Notes: a model not told the origin generated them from the sequence alone. Counted from the first letter of the stretch, positions 22,380-31,718 are shown. The stretch: 35,338 nt of DNA from Oscillospiraceae bacterium (GCA_021768185.1 JAETNP010000026.1:1-35338), one strand, 5' to 3'. Made by a program: numbers and translations.

Positions 22380-23741
22380 ATGAAGAAAAAGTGGAAGGTT
22401 CTCCTGCTGGCAGCGGCGCTGCCGCTGCTGCTGTGCGGGTGCATGATGTCCGCATCGGCGGACGATCTGTACGCCCTGCCCCAGCTGCCGGAGGAATATA
22501 AGGCCCTCAGCGCCCGGCTGTCGGAGGTGCTGGCCCTGGGCGCGGAGTACGCGCCGCCCCAGGCGGGCAGCAATCTGCCCCAGGTACAGATGGTGGATCT
22601 GGACGGCGACGGCACCGACGAGGCCCTGGCCTTCTTCCGGGTCAGCAGCGAGGAGCGGCCCCTGCGGATCTACATTTTCCGCGCCGTGGAGGACGACTAC
22701 CAGCAGGCCGCCGTCATCGACGGCAGCGGCACCGCCATCCACTCCGTCCGGTACGAAGATCTGGACGGCGACGGGGTCCGGGAAATCCTGGTGAGCTGGC
22801 GGGTCAGCGCGGAGGTGCAGTCCGTCAGCGTCTACTCCGTGCAGGACCTGGAGCCGGTGCGGCTGATGAGCGCGCCCTATGCCCGCTACGAGGTGGTGGA
22901 CCTGGACGGGGACGACGACCTGGAGCTGGTGGTCCTGCGCAGCGACGATACGGGCACGGGGCTGAGCCTGGCGGACTACTACGACTGGGACAGCGGTAAG
23001 AGCAGTCTGGAGCTTCAGTCCACCGCCCGCCTGTCCGCGCCGGTGGCATCCCTCCAGGGGCTGCAGCCCGGCACACTGCTGGGCGGGGAGAGGGCGATGT
23101 TTGTCACCAGCCGGGTCACCGGCGAGGATGAGACCAGCAATGCCCTGACGGACATTTTGATTTACCGCCAGCCGGAGCTGGTCAACATCGTCCTCAGCGA
23201 CGATACCGGCGTGTCCAACCAGATCTTCCGGTATCTGAACAGCCAAATCCAGCCCACCGACATCACCGGCAACGGCGCTACCGCCGTACCCCGTCCGGCG
23301 CGCCTGCCCTCGGAGTCCCGGGAGAACGAGTACTGGAAGATCTACTGGCACAACTACCGCGCCGACGGTTCCGACGAGCGGGAGACCATCACCTATCACA
23401 ACACCACGGACGGATGGTACCTGCTGATCCCCAAGGCGTGGGACAACCACTTCACCGTGCGGCAGGCCAATACCAGCGCCACCGTCCATGCCACCGAGTT
23501 CTACGGCGTGCGGGGCAATACGGTGGGGGAGAAGCTGATGACCATCTACACCCTCACAGGCACCGACCGGGAGGCGCAGGCGGCGAAGCCGGGCCGCTCT
23601 ATCCTCCGTCTTCAGGGGGAGACGATTTTCGCGGTCTCCTATACAGACTACTATTCGGACTGGCTGTACGCGGTGGATGCCGCCGAAATTGCCGAGAGCT
23701 TCCGGGTAATTGTCAAACAGATGAGCATGGGAGAAAATTAG
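22380..23741 (+). CDS. Lipoprotein with FG-GAP/VCBS-like Asp-rich repeats
   Basis: 453 residues from ATG 22380. A signal peptide ending LLLCGC gives a lipobox with the lipidated Cys near residue 19. Calcium-loop-like motifs VDLDGDGTDE, EDLDGDGVRE and VDLDGDDDLE occur at about 50-residue spacing between residues 70 and 190, as in FG-GAP/VCBS beta-propeller proteins. The C-terminal half (YHNTTDGWYLLIPKAWDNHFTV) looks beta-rich. It should be tethered on the outer face of the membrane. The DNA-binding and two-component genes on either side give no clear functional tie; surface adhesion or sensing is possible. Confidence 0.75.
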   Translation: MKKKWKVLLLAAALPLLLCGCMMSASADDLYALPQLPEEYKALSARLSEVLALGAEYAPPQAGSNLPQVQMVDLDGDGTDEALAFFRVSSEERPLRIYIFRAVEDDYQQAAVIDGSGTAIHSVRYEDLDGDGVREILVSWRVSAEVQSVSVYSVQDLEPVRLMSAPYARYEVVDLDGDDDLELVVLRSDDTGTGLSLADYYDWDSGKSSLELQSTARLSAPVASLQGLQPGTLLGGERAMFVTSRVTGEDETSNALTDILIYRQPELVNIVLSDDTGVSNQIFRYLNSQIQPTDITGNGATAVPRPARLPSESRENEYWKIYWHNYRADGSDERETITYHNTTDGWYLLIPKAWDNHFTVRQANTSATVHATEFYGVRGNTVGEKLMTIYTLTGTDREAQAAKPGRSILRLQGETIFAVSYTDYYSDWLYAVDAAEIAESFRVIVKQMSMGEN

Positions 23742-23835
23742 TACTTTTTCTTGAAAGAAAAAGTACCAAAAAGAACTTGGGCGGCGCGTGCGCCGCCGGA
23801 CCGGTCGTTGGGCAACGCCCAATGACGGTCCCTGG
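23741..23835. repeat. Hairpin cluster R6 (B-type hairpin plus two others)
   Basis: GTACTTTTTCTT (23741-23752) pairs with 23755-23766; the stop codon of the lipoprotein gene is at its edge. Then GGCGGCGC/GCGCCGCC (about 23780-23797) and an imperfect GGACCGGTC...GACGGTCC hairpin (23799-23833). It resembles part of an arm but lacks C, D and a core. It may act as the transcription end. Confidence 0.6.
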
Positions 23836-23922
23836 AGCCTTAGCTCATTTCTAGTTTTAAATTCCTGCCCGGTAACGAGAAAGGAATTTTAATCGACCAA
23901 CATTAAGGAGGTAAAGCCTGCC

Positions 23923-24612
23923 ATGGCGAGAAAAGTTCTGGTGCTGGAGGACGAGTCCAGCATCCGCAGTTTTATTGTTATCAATCTGACCCGGGCCGGC
24001 TACGAGGTCATCGAGTCGGGAACGGGGGAGGAGGCCCTGGAGAAACTTCGGGACAATCCGGACGTCCGGGTGGCTCTGTTGGACATCATGCTGCCGGGCA
24101 TCGACGGCTTTGAGGTCTGCCGCCGTATCCGGGCCACCAATACCCGCATCGGCATCATCATGCTCACCGCCCGCAGTCAGGAGATGGACAAGGTGACGGG
24201 GCTGATGACCGGAGCGGACGACTATGTGACCAAGCCCTTCTCCCCGGCGGAGCTCACCGCCCGGGTGGACGCCCTGTTCCGCCGGGCCGGCGGCGCGGCG
24301 CCGGAGCAGGCGGGGGAGATCTATCAGGAGCCCTTCCTGCTGAACACCCGAAATCGTACCCTGGCAAAAAACGGCCAGCGGGTGAAGCTGACCCAGGTGG
24401 AGTACTCCATTATGAAGATGTTCATGGAGAACCCGGGGAAGGCTCTCTCCCGGGAGGAGATCCTGGACATGGTCTGGGGCCGGGACTACTTCGGCGAGCT
24501 GAAGATCGTGGATGTGAACATCCGTCGGCTGCGGCTGAAGATCGAGGACAACGCCCAGAATCCCACCTATATCAACACCGTGTGGGGCTACGGATACAAA
24601 TGGGGCTTCTAA
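23923..24612 (+). CDS. PhoB/OmpR-family response regulator
   Basis: 229 residues from ATG 23923 with AAGGAGGT upstream. The receiver domain has the acidic pair Asp10/Glu11, phosphoacceptor Asp 54 (LLDIMLPG), Thr 82 and Lys 104. The winged-helix DNA-binding domain (about 130-228) ends VWGYGYKW, the usual PhoB-type close. It is cotranscribed with the histidine kinase 36 bases downstream. PhoB/PhoR, ResD/E or WalR/K-like roles cannot be separated from sequence alone; no pst genes adjoin. Confidence 0.93.
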   Translation: MARKVLVLEDESSIRSFIVINLTRAGYEVIESGTGEEALEKLRDNPDVRVALLDIMLPGIDGFEVCRRIRATNTRIGIIMLTARSQEMDKVTGLMTGADDYVTKPFSPAELTARVDALFRRAGGAAPEQAGEIYQEPFLLNTRNRTLAKNGQRVKLTQVEYSIMKMFMENPGKALSREEILDMVWGRDYFGELKIVDVNIRRLRLKIEDNAQNPTYINTVWGYGYKWGF

Positions 24613-24648
24613 CGGAAGCGTCCGCGGGAACCGGGGAGGGGAGCCGTC

Positions 24649-26061
24649 ATGGCCAACAATAAAATTGAGATCACCGGACTGCGCAAGCGGTGGCTGGTCA
24701 GCTCCCTGAGCCCCATTTTCGTGGTGGCGCTGCTCATTGCGGGGACGTTCTGCGTGGTCATGGCCAACTACTACTACAACATGATGCTGGACGGGCTGAA
24801 GACCCGGGCCGCCCATGCCAGCGAGTATTTCTCCAGCAACGCCGTGACCAACTTCCGGGAGTTCTACCAGTCGGCCAGCAGCTTTGCCAGCGAGTTCTCC
24901 GAGCGGGACATCATGGAGCTGCAGTTCATCAACTCCTCCGGCAGGATCATGGCCAGCTCCTATGGCCTCACCGCCGGTATGGCCCCTGGGACGCCGGATA
25001 TCATCAATGCCTTCCAGACGAAGAAAATAGAGTCCTTCCGGGGGGTGGATCCCCACACGGGAGAGCACATCATGTCCGTGTGCGCCCCGCTGCTGCTGGA
25101 CGAGCAGGTGGTGGGGGCCATGCGGTACGTCACCTCCATGTCCGCCGTGACCCGGGAGCTGCTCATTACCGTGGGCGTAGCCATCGGACTGCTGTTTTTG
25201 TGCGTGGGCATGGTATACGTGTCTAATATGGTCTTTATCAACAACGTGGTAGAGCCGGTGGCGGAGGTGACGGAGGCCGCCAAGCGCATTGCCGGGGGCA
25301 GTTACGGCGCGCAGATGGAAAACCACTACCGGGACGAGATCGGCCAGCTCATCGACGCCATTAACAATATGTCCTCCCAGATCAGCAAGAGCGAGAAGGT
25401 GAAATCGGAATTTATCTCCTCCGTATCCCACGAGCTGCGCACGCCCCTCACCGCCATCAACGGCTGGGGGGAGACGTTGCTGGAGGACGACGACCCCCAG
25501 CAGCTCCGGCGGGGCGTGGGCATCATTTTGAAGGAATCCCGCCGTCTGACCAACATGGTGGAGGAGCTGCTGGATTTCTCCAAGATGCAGGACGGACGGT
25601 TCACGCTGAATATTGAGCCGACGGATGTGCAGGCGGAGTTTGAGGACACCATTTATACCTACATGGAGCTGTTCAAGCAGGACTGTATCGAGCTTCACTA
25701 CGAGGGCAGCGACGATCTCTTTCCTCCCACTCCCAGCGACCCGGAGCGGCTCAAGCAGGTGTTCTGCAATGTGCTGGACAACGCCGCCAAGCATGGCGGC
25801 GCGGGCAAGCGGATTGACGCCGCCGTCACCCGCGGGGCGGGGAGCATTGTCATTACGGTCCGGGACTACGGTCCCGGCATTCCGGAGGCGGAGCTGCCCT
25901 TTGTAAAGCAGAAGTTTTACAAAGGGTCCTCCAAGGCCCGGGGCAGCGGCATCGGGCTGGCGGTATGCGATGAGATTATTCGTCTTCACGAGGGGACGTT
26001 TACCATCGGCAACGCCGATGGCGGCGGGTGTCTTGTTACGATTACGCTGCCTGCTGAGTAA
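24649..26061 (+). CDS. PhoR-like sensor histidine kinase
   Basis: 470 residues. Two membrane helices (about residues 16-39 and 170-191) enclose a 130-residue extracytoplasmic sensor domain. A HAMP linker (200-250) is followed by the H box SHELRTP (His 261), N box NVLDNAAKH, G1 DYGPGIP and G2 GSGIGLAV, all intact. The partner is the response regulator just upstream. The extracellular domain, with blocks GVDPHTGEHIMSVCAPLL and VVGAMRYVTSM, resembles a single-Cache sensor, so a small-molecule ligand is likely. Confidence 0.93.
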   Translation: MANNKIEITGLRKRWLVSSLSPIFVVALLIAGTFCVVMANYYYNMMLDGLKTRAAHASEYFSSNAVTNFREFYQSASSFASEFSERDIMELQFINSSGRIMASSYGLTAGMAPGTPDIINAFQTKKIESFRGVDPHTGEHIMSVCAPLLLDEQVVGAMRYVTSMSAVTRELLITVGVAIGLLFLCVGMVYVSNMVFINNVVEPVAEVTEAAKRIAGGSYGAQMENHYRDEIGQLIDAINNMSSQISKSEKVKSEFISSVSHELRTPLTAINGWGETLLEDDDPQQLRRGVGIILKESRRLTNMVEELLDFSKMQDGRFTLNIEPTDVQAEFEDTIYTYMELFKQDCIELHYEGSDDLFPPTPSDPERLKQVFCNVLDNAAKHGGAGKRIDAAVTRGAGSIVITVRDYGPGIPEAELPFVKQKFYKGSSKARGSGIGLAVCDEIIRLHEGTFTIGNADGGGCLVTITLPAE

Positions 26062-26062
26062 T

Positions 26063-26621
26063 GCCGCCGCTGCGCGGCGGCCCCGGCTTAAATCTTGTTT
26101 TAGATTCGCGCCTCGCCGGCGCGGGGCTTACTTTTCCCGCGCGGGAAAAGTAACAAAAGAGCGCTTAAGGAACTACGTTCCTTAAGAATTCTCCTTCATT
26201 ACGGGGGTGATTATTTGCCCTCCGACGGAACTTGGTTTGTTCTGTCGTTTGATTCTTCGTTGGTGCGCCGGACTTCTGCGTCTACCCACGGGTCCTAACG
26301 ATAAATTTCGCTGCAGCGCCGCTTCTATAACCAGTCTGTCACCACCGCCAGAAGCATGATAGAATAGGAGAGCCCCCGTTATGCACCCCGGGGAGTTAGC
26401 CCCGCTATACGGTAGGGGGCACCGATGACCACGCTAAAATAGGAGCAGAAGAGGAACGAAGCGGACGGCAGTAAGATTAGACCAAACCGACTGTGCCTCG
26501 GGCGCAAAACTAATCAAAAAATAAGGGATTCTTAAACCGCAAGGTTTAAGTGACTTTTTGGGTACTTTTTGTTCACACAAAAAGTACCCGAGGAGTCCGG
26601 GGGCGAGAAGCCCCCGGGCCA
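26063..26621. repeat. Composite hairpin repeat, full copy R4 (type-1 arm + type-2 arm)
   Basis: Reverse orientation of R1. Left arm: small hairpin 26063-26081, B with a 13-bp stem (26128-26140/26141-26153), C (26164-26173/26177-26186), D (26187-26210), type-1 core (26211-26350). Then a 32-base linker (26351-26382) that differs from the R1 linker. Right arm: type-2 core (26383-26518), D (26519-26530), C (26531-26538/26543-26550), B (26560-26572/26577-26589), A (26596-26620). Hairpins B and A of the right arm are nearly base-for-base those at 644-701. It fills the gap between the kinase and DUF1385 genes; no gene is visible. Confidence 0.85.
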
Positions 26622-26702
26622 TCGAAAAGAAAAAAGCTCCCGCGGCGCACAGCGCCGCAGATGAAACCCCGCGCCGGCCGGCGCAGAAAGAAAGGAATCT
26701 CC

Positions 26703-27653
26703 ATGGCAGAAAAACAATTCAGAACAACGATCGGTGGCCAGGCCCTCATTGAGGGCATCCTCATGCGCGGCCCGGAAAAACAGTGCATCGTCGTCCGGGG
26801 CCCGGAGGGTCTGGTCATCAAGGAAGAAGAATTAAAGCTCATTAAGGACAAGTACCCTATTTTGGGGCTGCCCCTGATCCGGGGCAGCGTCACCTTCCTG
26901 GACAGCATGTTCAAGGGGGTAAAAGCCCTTATGTTTTCCGCGGACTATTTCCCCGAGGAGGACGAAGCGGCGGAGCCCTCCAAATTTGAGAAGTGGCTGG
27001 ACCAAAAGCTGGGAAATGAAAAAATGGAGAAGGTGGTTATTACCTTCTCCGTGGTGCTGGCGGTGTGCTTCTCCATCGGGCTGTTCATGCTCCTGCCCAC
27101 CTTTCTGGCCAGCTTTGTGGAAAAAGTCACGGACAGCGTCCTGGCCCGGAACCTGGTGGACGCCATCCTGCGCATCGCCATCTTTATGACCTACATGATC
27201 GCCGTGTCCCGGATGAAGGACATCCGCCGGACCTTCTCCTATCACGGGGCGGAGCACAAGACCATCTTCTGCTACGAGAAGGGCCTGGAGCTGACGGTTG
27301 ACAATGTGCGGGTGCAATCGAAGCACCATCCACGGTGCGGCACCAGTTTCCTGCTGGTGGTGATTATCGTAGCAATTCTGGTGAATACAGTAATCTTCGC
27401 CCTGTTCCCGGTGGACAACGTGTTTCTGCGGATGCTCATTCAGCTGCTGCTGCTGCCGCTGGTGGTAGGCATCACCTATGAGTTCAACCGCTACGTGGGC
27501 GGCCACGACAACCCGGTAACTAATTTCCTGGCAAAGCCCGGCCTCTGGATGCAGAACTTCACCACCTTCGAGCCCGACGACTCCATGATGGAGGTGGCCA
27601 TCGAAGCCCTCAAGCGGGTCATCCCCGCTGAAAAGGGCAAAGACCAGTGGTAA
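26703..27653 (+). CDS. DUF1385 (YqhQ-like) membrane protein
   Basis: 316 residues from ATG 26703, with AAAGGAA upstream. It starts with the family signature TTIGGQALIEGILMRGP and has SYHGAEHKTIFCYE and SKHHPRCGTSFL, a set of conserved His/Cys residues, and about four transmembrane helices (115-135, 145-165, 215-235, 240-260). YqhQ proteins are conserved in Firmicutes without a known function; the His/Cys layout suggests metal binding. It is followed by prmC after 16 bases, a usual clostridial order. Confidence 0.9.
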   Translation: MAEKQFRTTIGGQALIEGILMRGPEKQCIVVRGPEGLVIKEEELKLIKDKYPILGLPLIRGSVTFLDSMFKGVKALMFSADYFPEEDEAAEPSKFEKWLDQKLGNEKMEKVVITFSVVLAVCFSIGLFMLLPTFLASFVEKVTDSVLARNLVDAILRIAIFMTYMIAVSRMKDIRRTFSYHGAEHKTIFCYEKGLELTVDNVRVQSKHHPRCGTSFLLVVIIVAILVNTVIFALFPVDNVFLRMLIQLLLLPLVVGITYEFNRYVGGHDNPVTNFLAKPGLWMQNFTTFEPDDSMMEVAIEALKRVIPAEKGKDQW

Positions 27654-27669
27654 ATTGGGGGACAGACGG

Positions 27670-28533
27670 GTGATTACCTACCAGAATCTATATCTGGACA
27701 TTCGCCGCCGGCTCCTTCAGGCGGGCTTTCCCGGCGCGGGTCTGGAGGCCCGGGAGCTGGTGTGTTTCGGCAGCGGCAAGACCCGGGAGGAATTCTACCG
27801 GGACGGCCCCCTGTATACCTCCCCGGAGATCGAGGAGGCCGTCCGCGCCCTGACGGACCGTCATATCAACGGCGAGCCGGTAGCATATCTCATTGGGGAG
27901 TGGGAGTTTTACGGCCTGACTTTGGAGGTCACCCCGGCGGTGCTGATCCCCCGGGTGGACACCGAGGTCCTGGCGGAGGCGGCCATCGAATTCATGGGGC
28001 CTCTGGAGAAATGCCGCCTGCTGGACCTGTGTACCGGCAGCGGCTGCGTCGGACTGGCGGCCGCCGCCAACGTGCCCGGGTGCCGGGCGCTGCTGGGGGA
28101 TATTTCCGGGGAGGCCCTGGAGGTCTGCCGCCGGAACGTCCGGCGGTGCGGCCTCACGGACCGGGTGAAGGCGGACGTTCTGGACGCCCTGGCCCCACCG
28201 CCCCCGTCGATCGGCACATTCCACTGCATCACCTGCAACCCGCCCTACATCACCTACAGGGAGATGGAGGAGCTGGACCGGTCTGTGCGGGATTTCGAGC
28301 CCCATCTGGCGCTGTACGGCGGAGAGGACGGACTGGACTTCTACCGGGCCATTGTTGGCCGCTGGAAGGCCGCCCTGGTGGAGGGCGGAAGGATGTACTT
28401 TGAGGTGGGCGCCGGGCAGGCGGACGCCGTACTGCGGCTGATGCGCGGCCAGGGGTTTGCGGATATCAACATCCTGCCGGACACCCAGGGGATTGGCCGG
28501 GTGGTGTACGGCACGGCGCTGGCGGAGGAATAG
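27670..28533 (+). CDS. prmC: Peptide chain release factor N5-glutamine methyltransferase
   Basis: 287 residues from GTG 27670, with GGGGGA seven bases upstream; TTG 27655 has none. It methylates the GGQ glutamine of release factors RF1 and RF2 with S-adenosylmethionine. Landmarks are an N-terminal helical domain with VAYLIGEWEFYGL, the SAM loop DLCTGSGCVGLAAA, and the catalytic CNPPYI. prfA, the usual next gene, is absent; GNAT genes follow instead. Confidence 0.92.
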   Translation: MITYQNLYLDIRRRLLQAGFPGAGLEARELVCFGSGKTREEFYRDGPLYTSPEIEEAVRALTDRHINGEPVAYLIGEWEFYGLTLEVTPAVLIPRVDTEVLAEAAIEFMGPLEKCRLLDLCTGSGCVGLAAAANVPGCRALLGDISGEALEVCRRNVRRCGLTDRVKADVLDALAPPPPSIGTFHCITCNPPYITYREMEELDRSVRDFEPHLALYGGEDGLDFYRAIVGRWKAALVEGGRMYFEVGAGQADAVLRLMRGQGFADINILPDTQGIGRVVYGTALAEE

Positions 28534-28535
28534 AT

Positions 28536-28979
28536 ATGCTTCCTGCGATGGATTTTCTGAGGACAGAGGAGATTTCCCTCCGGCAGATCGAGCTGGCGGA
28601 GGACGATCCCCAGAGGAAATGGGACCCGGCGTTCCATTTTGATATCCTGGACCGTACCGGCGTTCGGGTGGGCGGCTGCAATCTGCGGTTGGGACACAGC
28701 GAGGTCCTCTACTCCGTGGGGAATATCGGCTATGAGATCGACGAGCCCTATAGAGGGCGTCATTACGCCGGAAAGGCCTGCAAACTGCTCTTTGAGCTGG
28801 CCCGGCGGCAGGGGATGGACTACGTCATCATCGTATGCGCCCCGAGCAATCAGCCCTCCCGGAAAACCTGCGAATGGCTGGGCGGGGAGCTGTTGGAGAT
28901 CGTGGAGCTGCCGGAGGACGACAAGCGGCGGCAGCTGACCGGCGACATCCGCAGGTGCATTTTTCGATTTTCGCTTTGA
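28536..28979 (+). CDS. GNAT-family N-acetyltransferase (copy 1)
   Basis: 147 residues from ATG 28536, with GGAGGAAT upstream. Residues 65-95 (YEIDEPYRGRHYAGKACKLLFELA) contain the acetyl-CoA pyrophosphate loop RGRHYAGKA, a variant of the GNAT Q/RxxGxG/A motif. The block SRKTCEWLGGELLEIVELPED follows. The following gene is a clear paralogue, so the pair arose by tandem duplication. The substrate is unknown. It starts two bases after the prmC stop and should be cotranscribed. Confidence 0.82.
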   Translation: MLPAMDFLRTEEISLRQIELAEDDPQRKWDPAFHFDILDRTGVRVGGCNLRLGHSEVLYSVGNIGYEIDEPYRGRHYAGKACKLLFELARRQGMDYVIIVCAPSNQPSRKTCEWLGGELLEIVELPEDDKRRQLTGDIRRCIFRFSL

Positions 28980-28996
28980 CGCAAGGAGGGGTGCGT

Positions 28997-29479
28997 GTGT
29001 TTCTTGATACGGATTTCCTGCGAAGCGAAGAAATTCGGCTCGTATTGGAGAAAACCGTAGAGGCGGACCCGGCGAAAAACTGGCTGCCCGCCTACCACTT
29101 TGCCATCTGCGCTCCGGCGGGGACCAAAATGGGGACCTGCGACCTGCGGATCGGGCACAACGAGAGCGTGTACTACGGCGGGAACATCGGTTACCGGGTG
29201 GAGGAGCCATACCGGGGATGCCATTACGCCGGGAAAGCCTGCCTGCTGCTGTTCGAGCTGGCGAAGCGGCACGGGATGGAGTATCTTATCATCACCTGCA
29301 ACCCGGACAACCGGCCCTCCCGGAAGACCTGCGAATGGCTGAACGGGGAACTGCTGGAAATTGTGGAACTGCCGGAGGACAATGATATGCGCGTGGAGGA
29401 CGGCGAGACGCATAAGTGCATCTATCAATTCCGCCTGCAGGGGGAAAAATCATATGCTGTGCGCCATTGCAAAAATTGA
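28997..29479 (+). CDS. GNAT-family N-acetyltransferase (copy 2)
   Basis: 160 residues from GTG 28997, with AGGAGG at 28984-28989. It keeps the same frame landmarks as copy 1: FLRSEEI, EEPYRGCHYAGKACLLLFELA, and SRKTCEWLNGELLEIVELPED. Identity is lower in the N-terminal third, suggesting different substrates. It overlaps the 2H phosphoesterase start by 26 bases. Confidence 0.82.
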   Translation: MFLDTDFLRSEEIRLVLEKTVEADPAKNWLPAYHFAICAPAGTKMGTCDLRIGHNESVYYGGNIGYRVEEPYRGCHYAGKACLLLFELAKRHGMEYLIITCNPDNRPSRKTCEWLNGELLEIVELPEDNDMRVEDGETHKCIYQFRLQGEKSYAVRHCKN

Positions 29480-29969
29480 TTCGGGCTCAACCGAGCGGTT
29501 GGCGAAACTGCGCCGGGTGGCAAATGATTTTGGCATCTTCCCCAGGGAACTGCACGGGCATATTACCCTTGCAACCTATACCGGCGAGGATGAGGCCGGA
29601 TTTATTGCGTCCTGCAAGGCGATTTTATCCGGGTATCAAAAGTTTACCGTCCGCTATGAGAAAGTGGAGATATGGGCCTCCGTGCCCGAATCGGAATCAA
29701 TCATTGTAGCTGCTCCCCAGAGAGAACCTGTTATGGCGGCTATGCAGAAAGAAATCGCCCGAACCTGGGCGGCGGACCTGAACGAGTGGACGCAGGCGGA
29801 TGTCTGGAGGCCCCACACGACCCTTTTATATGCCCCTGGGGCGGACCTTGCAGCCATTGCCGCAGCAATGCAAAGAGAGTTTGCGCCGTTTACCGCTCAG
29901 GTGGACAGGATAGAGTTTTCCCGGGTGAACGGGGAGATCAAAACGATTGATTTCTCAGAGTTAAATTAA
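29454..29969 (+). CDS. 2H phosphoesterase / 2'-5' RNA ligase-like protein
   Basis: 171 residues from ATG 29454 with AGGGGGAAAAA upstream. The two HxTx motifs that define the 2H fold are HITLA (residues 35-39) and HTTLL (about residues 122-126). Family members act on 2'-5' or cyclic phosphate linkages in RNA or small nucleotides. It overlaps the second GNAT gene and precedes a flavin-binding protein, with no obvious shared pathway. GC is lower than in neighbouring prmC and recA, which suggests later insertion. Confidence 0.8.
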   Translation: MLCAIAKIDSGSTERLAKLRRVANDFGIFPRELHGHITLATYTGEDEAGFIASCKAILSGYQKFTVRYEKVEIWASVPESESIIVAAPQREPVMAAMQKEIARTWAADLNEWTQADVWRPHTTLLYAPGADLAAIAAAMQREFAPFTAQVDRIEFSRVNGEIKTIDFSELN

Positions 29970-29980
29970 CGGAGGCGGAT

Positions 29981-30400
29981 ATGAAGCTGAATGACGAAGC
30001 AGAAAAGATCCTGACGGAACGTTTCGGCAAGGACACCCTGATCGCCCTGGCGACGGAGAGCGGCGGGACGCCCTATGTCCGGGCTGTGAATGCGTATTAT
30101 GAAGACGGCGCGTTCTATGTCATCACCCACGCGCTGTCCAATAAAATGCGGCAGCTTGCACAGAATCCCGCCGCCGCCATCGCGGGCGATTGGTTTACCG
30201 CCCACGGAACAGGCATCAACCTGGGGTACATCGGGAAAGAGGAAAACCGCCGGATCGCCGGCAGGCTGAAAGAGGCTTTCGCGTCGTGGCTGGATAACGG
30301 CCACGTGGACCTGCGGGATGAAAACACCGTCCTCCTGTGCATCCGGCTGGAAACCGGCGTCCTGTTCTCCAACGGGACGCGGTATGATATAGAATTCTGA
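29981..30400 (+). CDS. Pyridoxamine 5'-phosphate oxidase-family (split-barrel flavin) protein
   Basis: 139 residues from ATG 29981 with GGAGG upstream. The pattern LIALATESGGTPYVRAVNAYYEDGAFYVITHALSNKMRQL is the FMN-binding split barrel. Small members of this kind reduce or bind flavins, haem or cofactor F420 relatives, and some are nitroimidazole-resistance-like. Not a true PdxH, since the PLP-site C-terminal region is missing. Confidence 0.82.
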   Translation: MKLNDEAEKILTERFGKDTLIALATESGGTPYVRAVNAYYEDGAFYVITHALSNKMRQLAQNPAAAIAGDWFTAHGTGINLGYIGKEENRRIAGRLKEAFASWLDNGHVDLRDENTVLLCIRLETGVLFSNGTRYDIEF

Positions 30401-30439
30401 CACGAACACAAAATTTTTGAACATAAAAAGGAGAACACT

Positions 30440-31558
30440 ATGGCCGACAAAGACAAAAAGCTGACCAAAACCGCCAGCGTTGCCAGCGACAAGAAGGAAG
30501 CCATCCAGACCGCCATGAAGAACATCGAGAAGATGTACGGCAAGGGCTCCATCATGCGCCTGGGGGACCAGACCAACCTGAACGTGGAAGTCATCCCCAC
30601 CGGCTCCCTGGCCCTGGATCTGGCCCTGGGCATCGGCGGCGTCCCCAAGGGGCGCATCATCGAGATCTACGGCCCCGAATCCTCCGGTAAGACCACCCTG
30701 GCCCTCCATATCGTAGCCCAGGCCCAGAAGGCCGGCGGAGAGGCGGCCTTCGTGGACGCGGAGCACGCCTTGGACCCCACCTACGCCCGTGCCTTGGGGG
30801 TGGACATCGACAACCTGCTGATCTCCCAGCCGGACACCGGCGAGCAGGCCCTGGAGATCACCGAGGCCCTGGTGCGCTCCGGCGCGCTGGACGTGATCGT
30901 GGTGGACTCGGTGGCCGCCCTGGTGCCCCGGGCGGAGATCGAGGGCGAGATGGGCGACAGCTACGTGGGCCTTCATGCCCGCCTCATGAGCCAGGCCCTT
31001 CGGAAACTGGCAGGCGCCATCAACAAGACCAACTGCGTGGTGGTGTTCATCAACCAGCTGCGTGAGAAGGTGGGCGTCATGTACGGCAACCCGGAGGTCA
31101 CCACCGGCGGCCGGGCCCTGAAATTCTACGCCTCCGTGCGCATCGACGTGCGCAGGGTGGAGACCCTGAAGTCCGGGGGCGAGATGATCGGCAACCGCAC
31201 CAAGGCCAAGGTGGTGAAAAACAAGATGGCCCCCCCGTTCCGGGAGGCGGAGTTCGACATCATGTACGGCGAGGGCATTTCTCTGCTGGGTGAGCTGATC
31301 GACCTGGGCGTGCGGCTGGATCTGGTGCAGAAGTCCGGGTCCTGGTTCTCCATGGGAGAGACCCGCCTGGGCCAAGGCCGGGACGCCGCCAAGCAGTACC
31401 TCAAGGAGAATCCGGAGATCGCCGACAACCTGGAGGCCGCCATCCGCCGGGATTTCTTCAAGCTCATGAGTACCCAGTCCCAGGTGGCTGCCAAGGCCGC
31501 GGGCCGCGCGGTGGATGTATCCGCCGAGGACTTTGACGACAGTGAAGACGACCTGTAA
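30440..31558 (+). CDS. recA: Recombinase A
   Basis: 372 residues from ATG 30440, with AAAGGAGAAC upstream. It forms ATP-dependent filaments on single-stranded DNA for strand exchange and co-protease activation of LexA-like repressors, such as the S24 protein at 21531. Walker [10 protein letters not shown] (residues 78-86), VDAEHALDP, the [20 protein letters not shown] loop L1 and the L2 region [22 protein letters not shown] are all intact, and the length is normal. I see no GAAC-N4-GTTC box in the 40 bases upstream, so SOS control, if any, must act on an earlier promoter. Confidence 0.98.
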   Translation: MADKDKKLTKTASVASDKKEAIQTAMKNIEKMYGKGSIMRLGDQTNLNVEVIPTGSLALDLALGIGGVPKGRIIEIYGPESSGKTTLALHIVAQAQKAGGEAAFVDAEHALDPTYARALGVDIDNLLISQPDTGEQALEITEALVRSGALDVIVVDSVAALVPRAEIEGEMGDSYVGLHARLMSQALRKLAGAINKTNCVVVFINQLREKVGVMYGNPEVTTGGRALKFYASVRIDVRRVETLKSGGEMIGNRTKAKVVKNKMAPPFREAEFDIMYGEGISLLGELIDLGVRLDLVQKSGSWFSMGETRLGQGRDAAKQYLKENPEIADNLEAAIRRDFFKLMSTQSQVAAKAAGRAVDVSAEDFDDSEDDL

Positions 31559-31574
31559 TGAAGGAGGTATCCCC

Positions 31575-31703
31575 ATGCTGAAAAAAGCGCGCATCGTGTC
31601 CATGATCGTACTGGCCGCGTCCGTTGCCGTCACCGCCGGGCTGGCGGTGGAAAATCTGGTGCTGGCCGTCATCGCCCTGGCCAGAAAGCGGGAGCGCCGG
31701 TAA
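31575..31703 (+). CDS. Small membrane protein downstream of recA
   Basis: 42 residues from ATG 31575, with a perfect AAGGAGGT seven bases upstream. One transmembrane helix (residues 7-33) lies between basic ends (MLKKAR and ALARKRERR). It is 16 bases after recA and shares its terminator, in the place where recX usually lies. No family recognised. Confidence 0.65.
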   Translation: MLKKARIVSMIVLAASVAVTAGLAVENLVLAVIALARKRERR

Positions 31704-31718
31704 GCCGCCCCGCAAAAA

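Noticed and set aside
23857..25989. 710-codon frame antisense to the two-component system
   Set aside because: Shadow of high-GC coding sequence; His/Gly/Val-rich composition typical of antisense frames.
30401..30440. LexA-type SOS box before recA
   Set aside because: Two GAAC half-sites occur but in the same orientation and not with the needed spacing.
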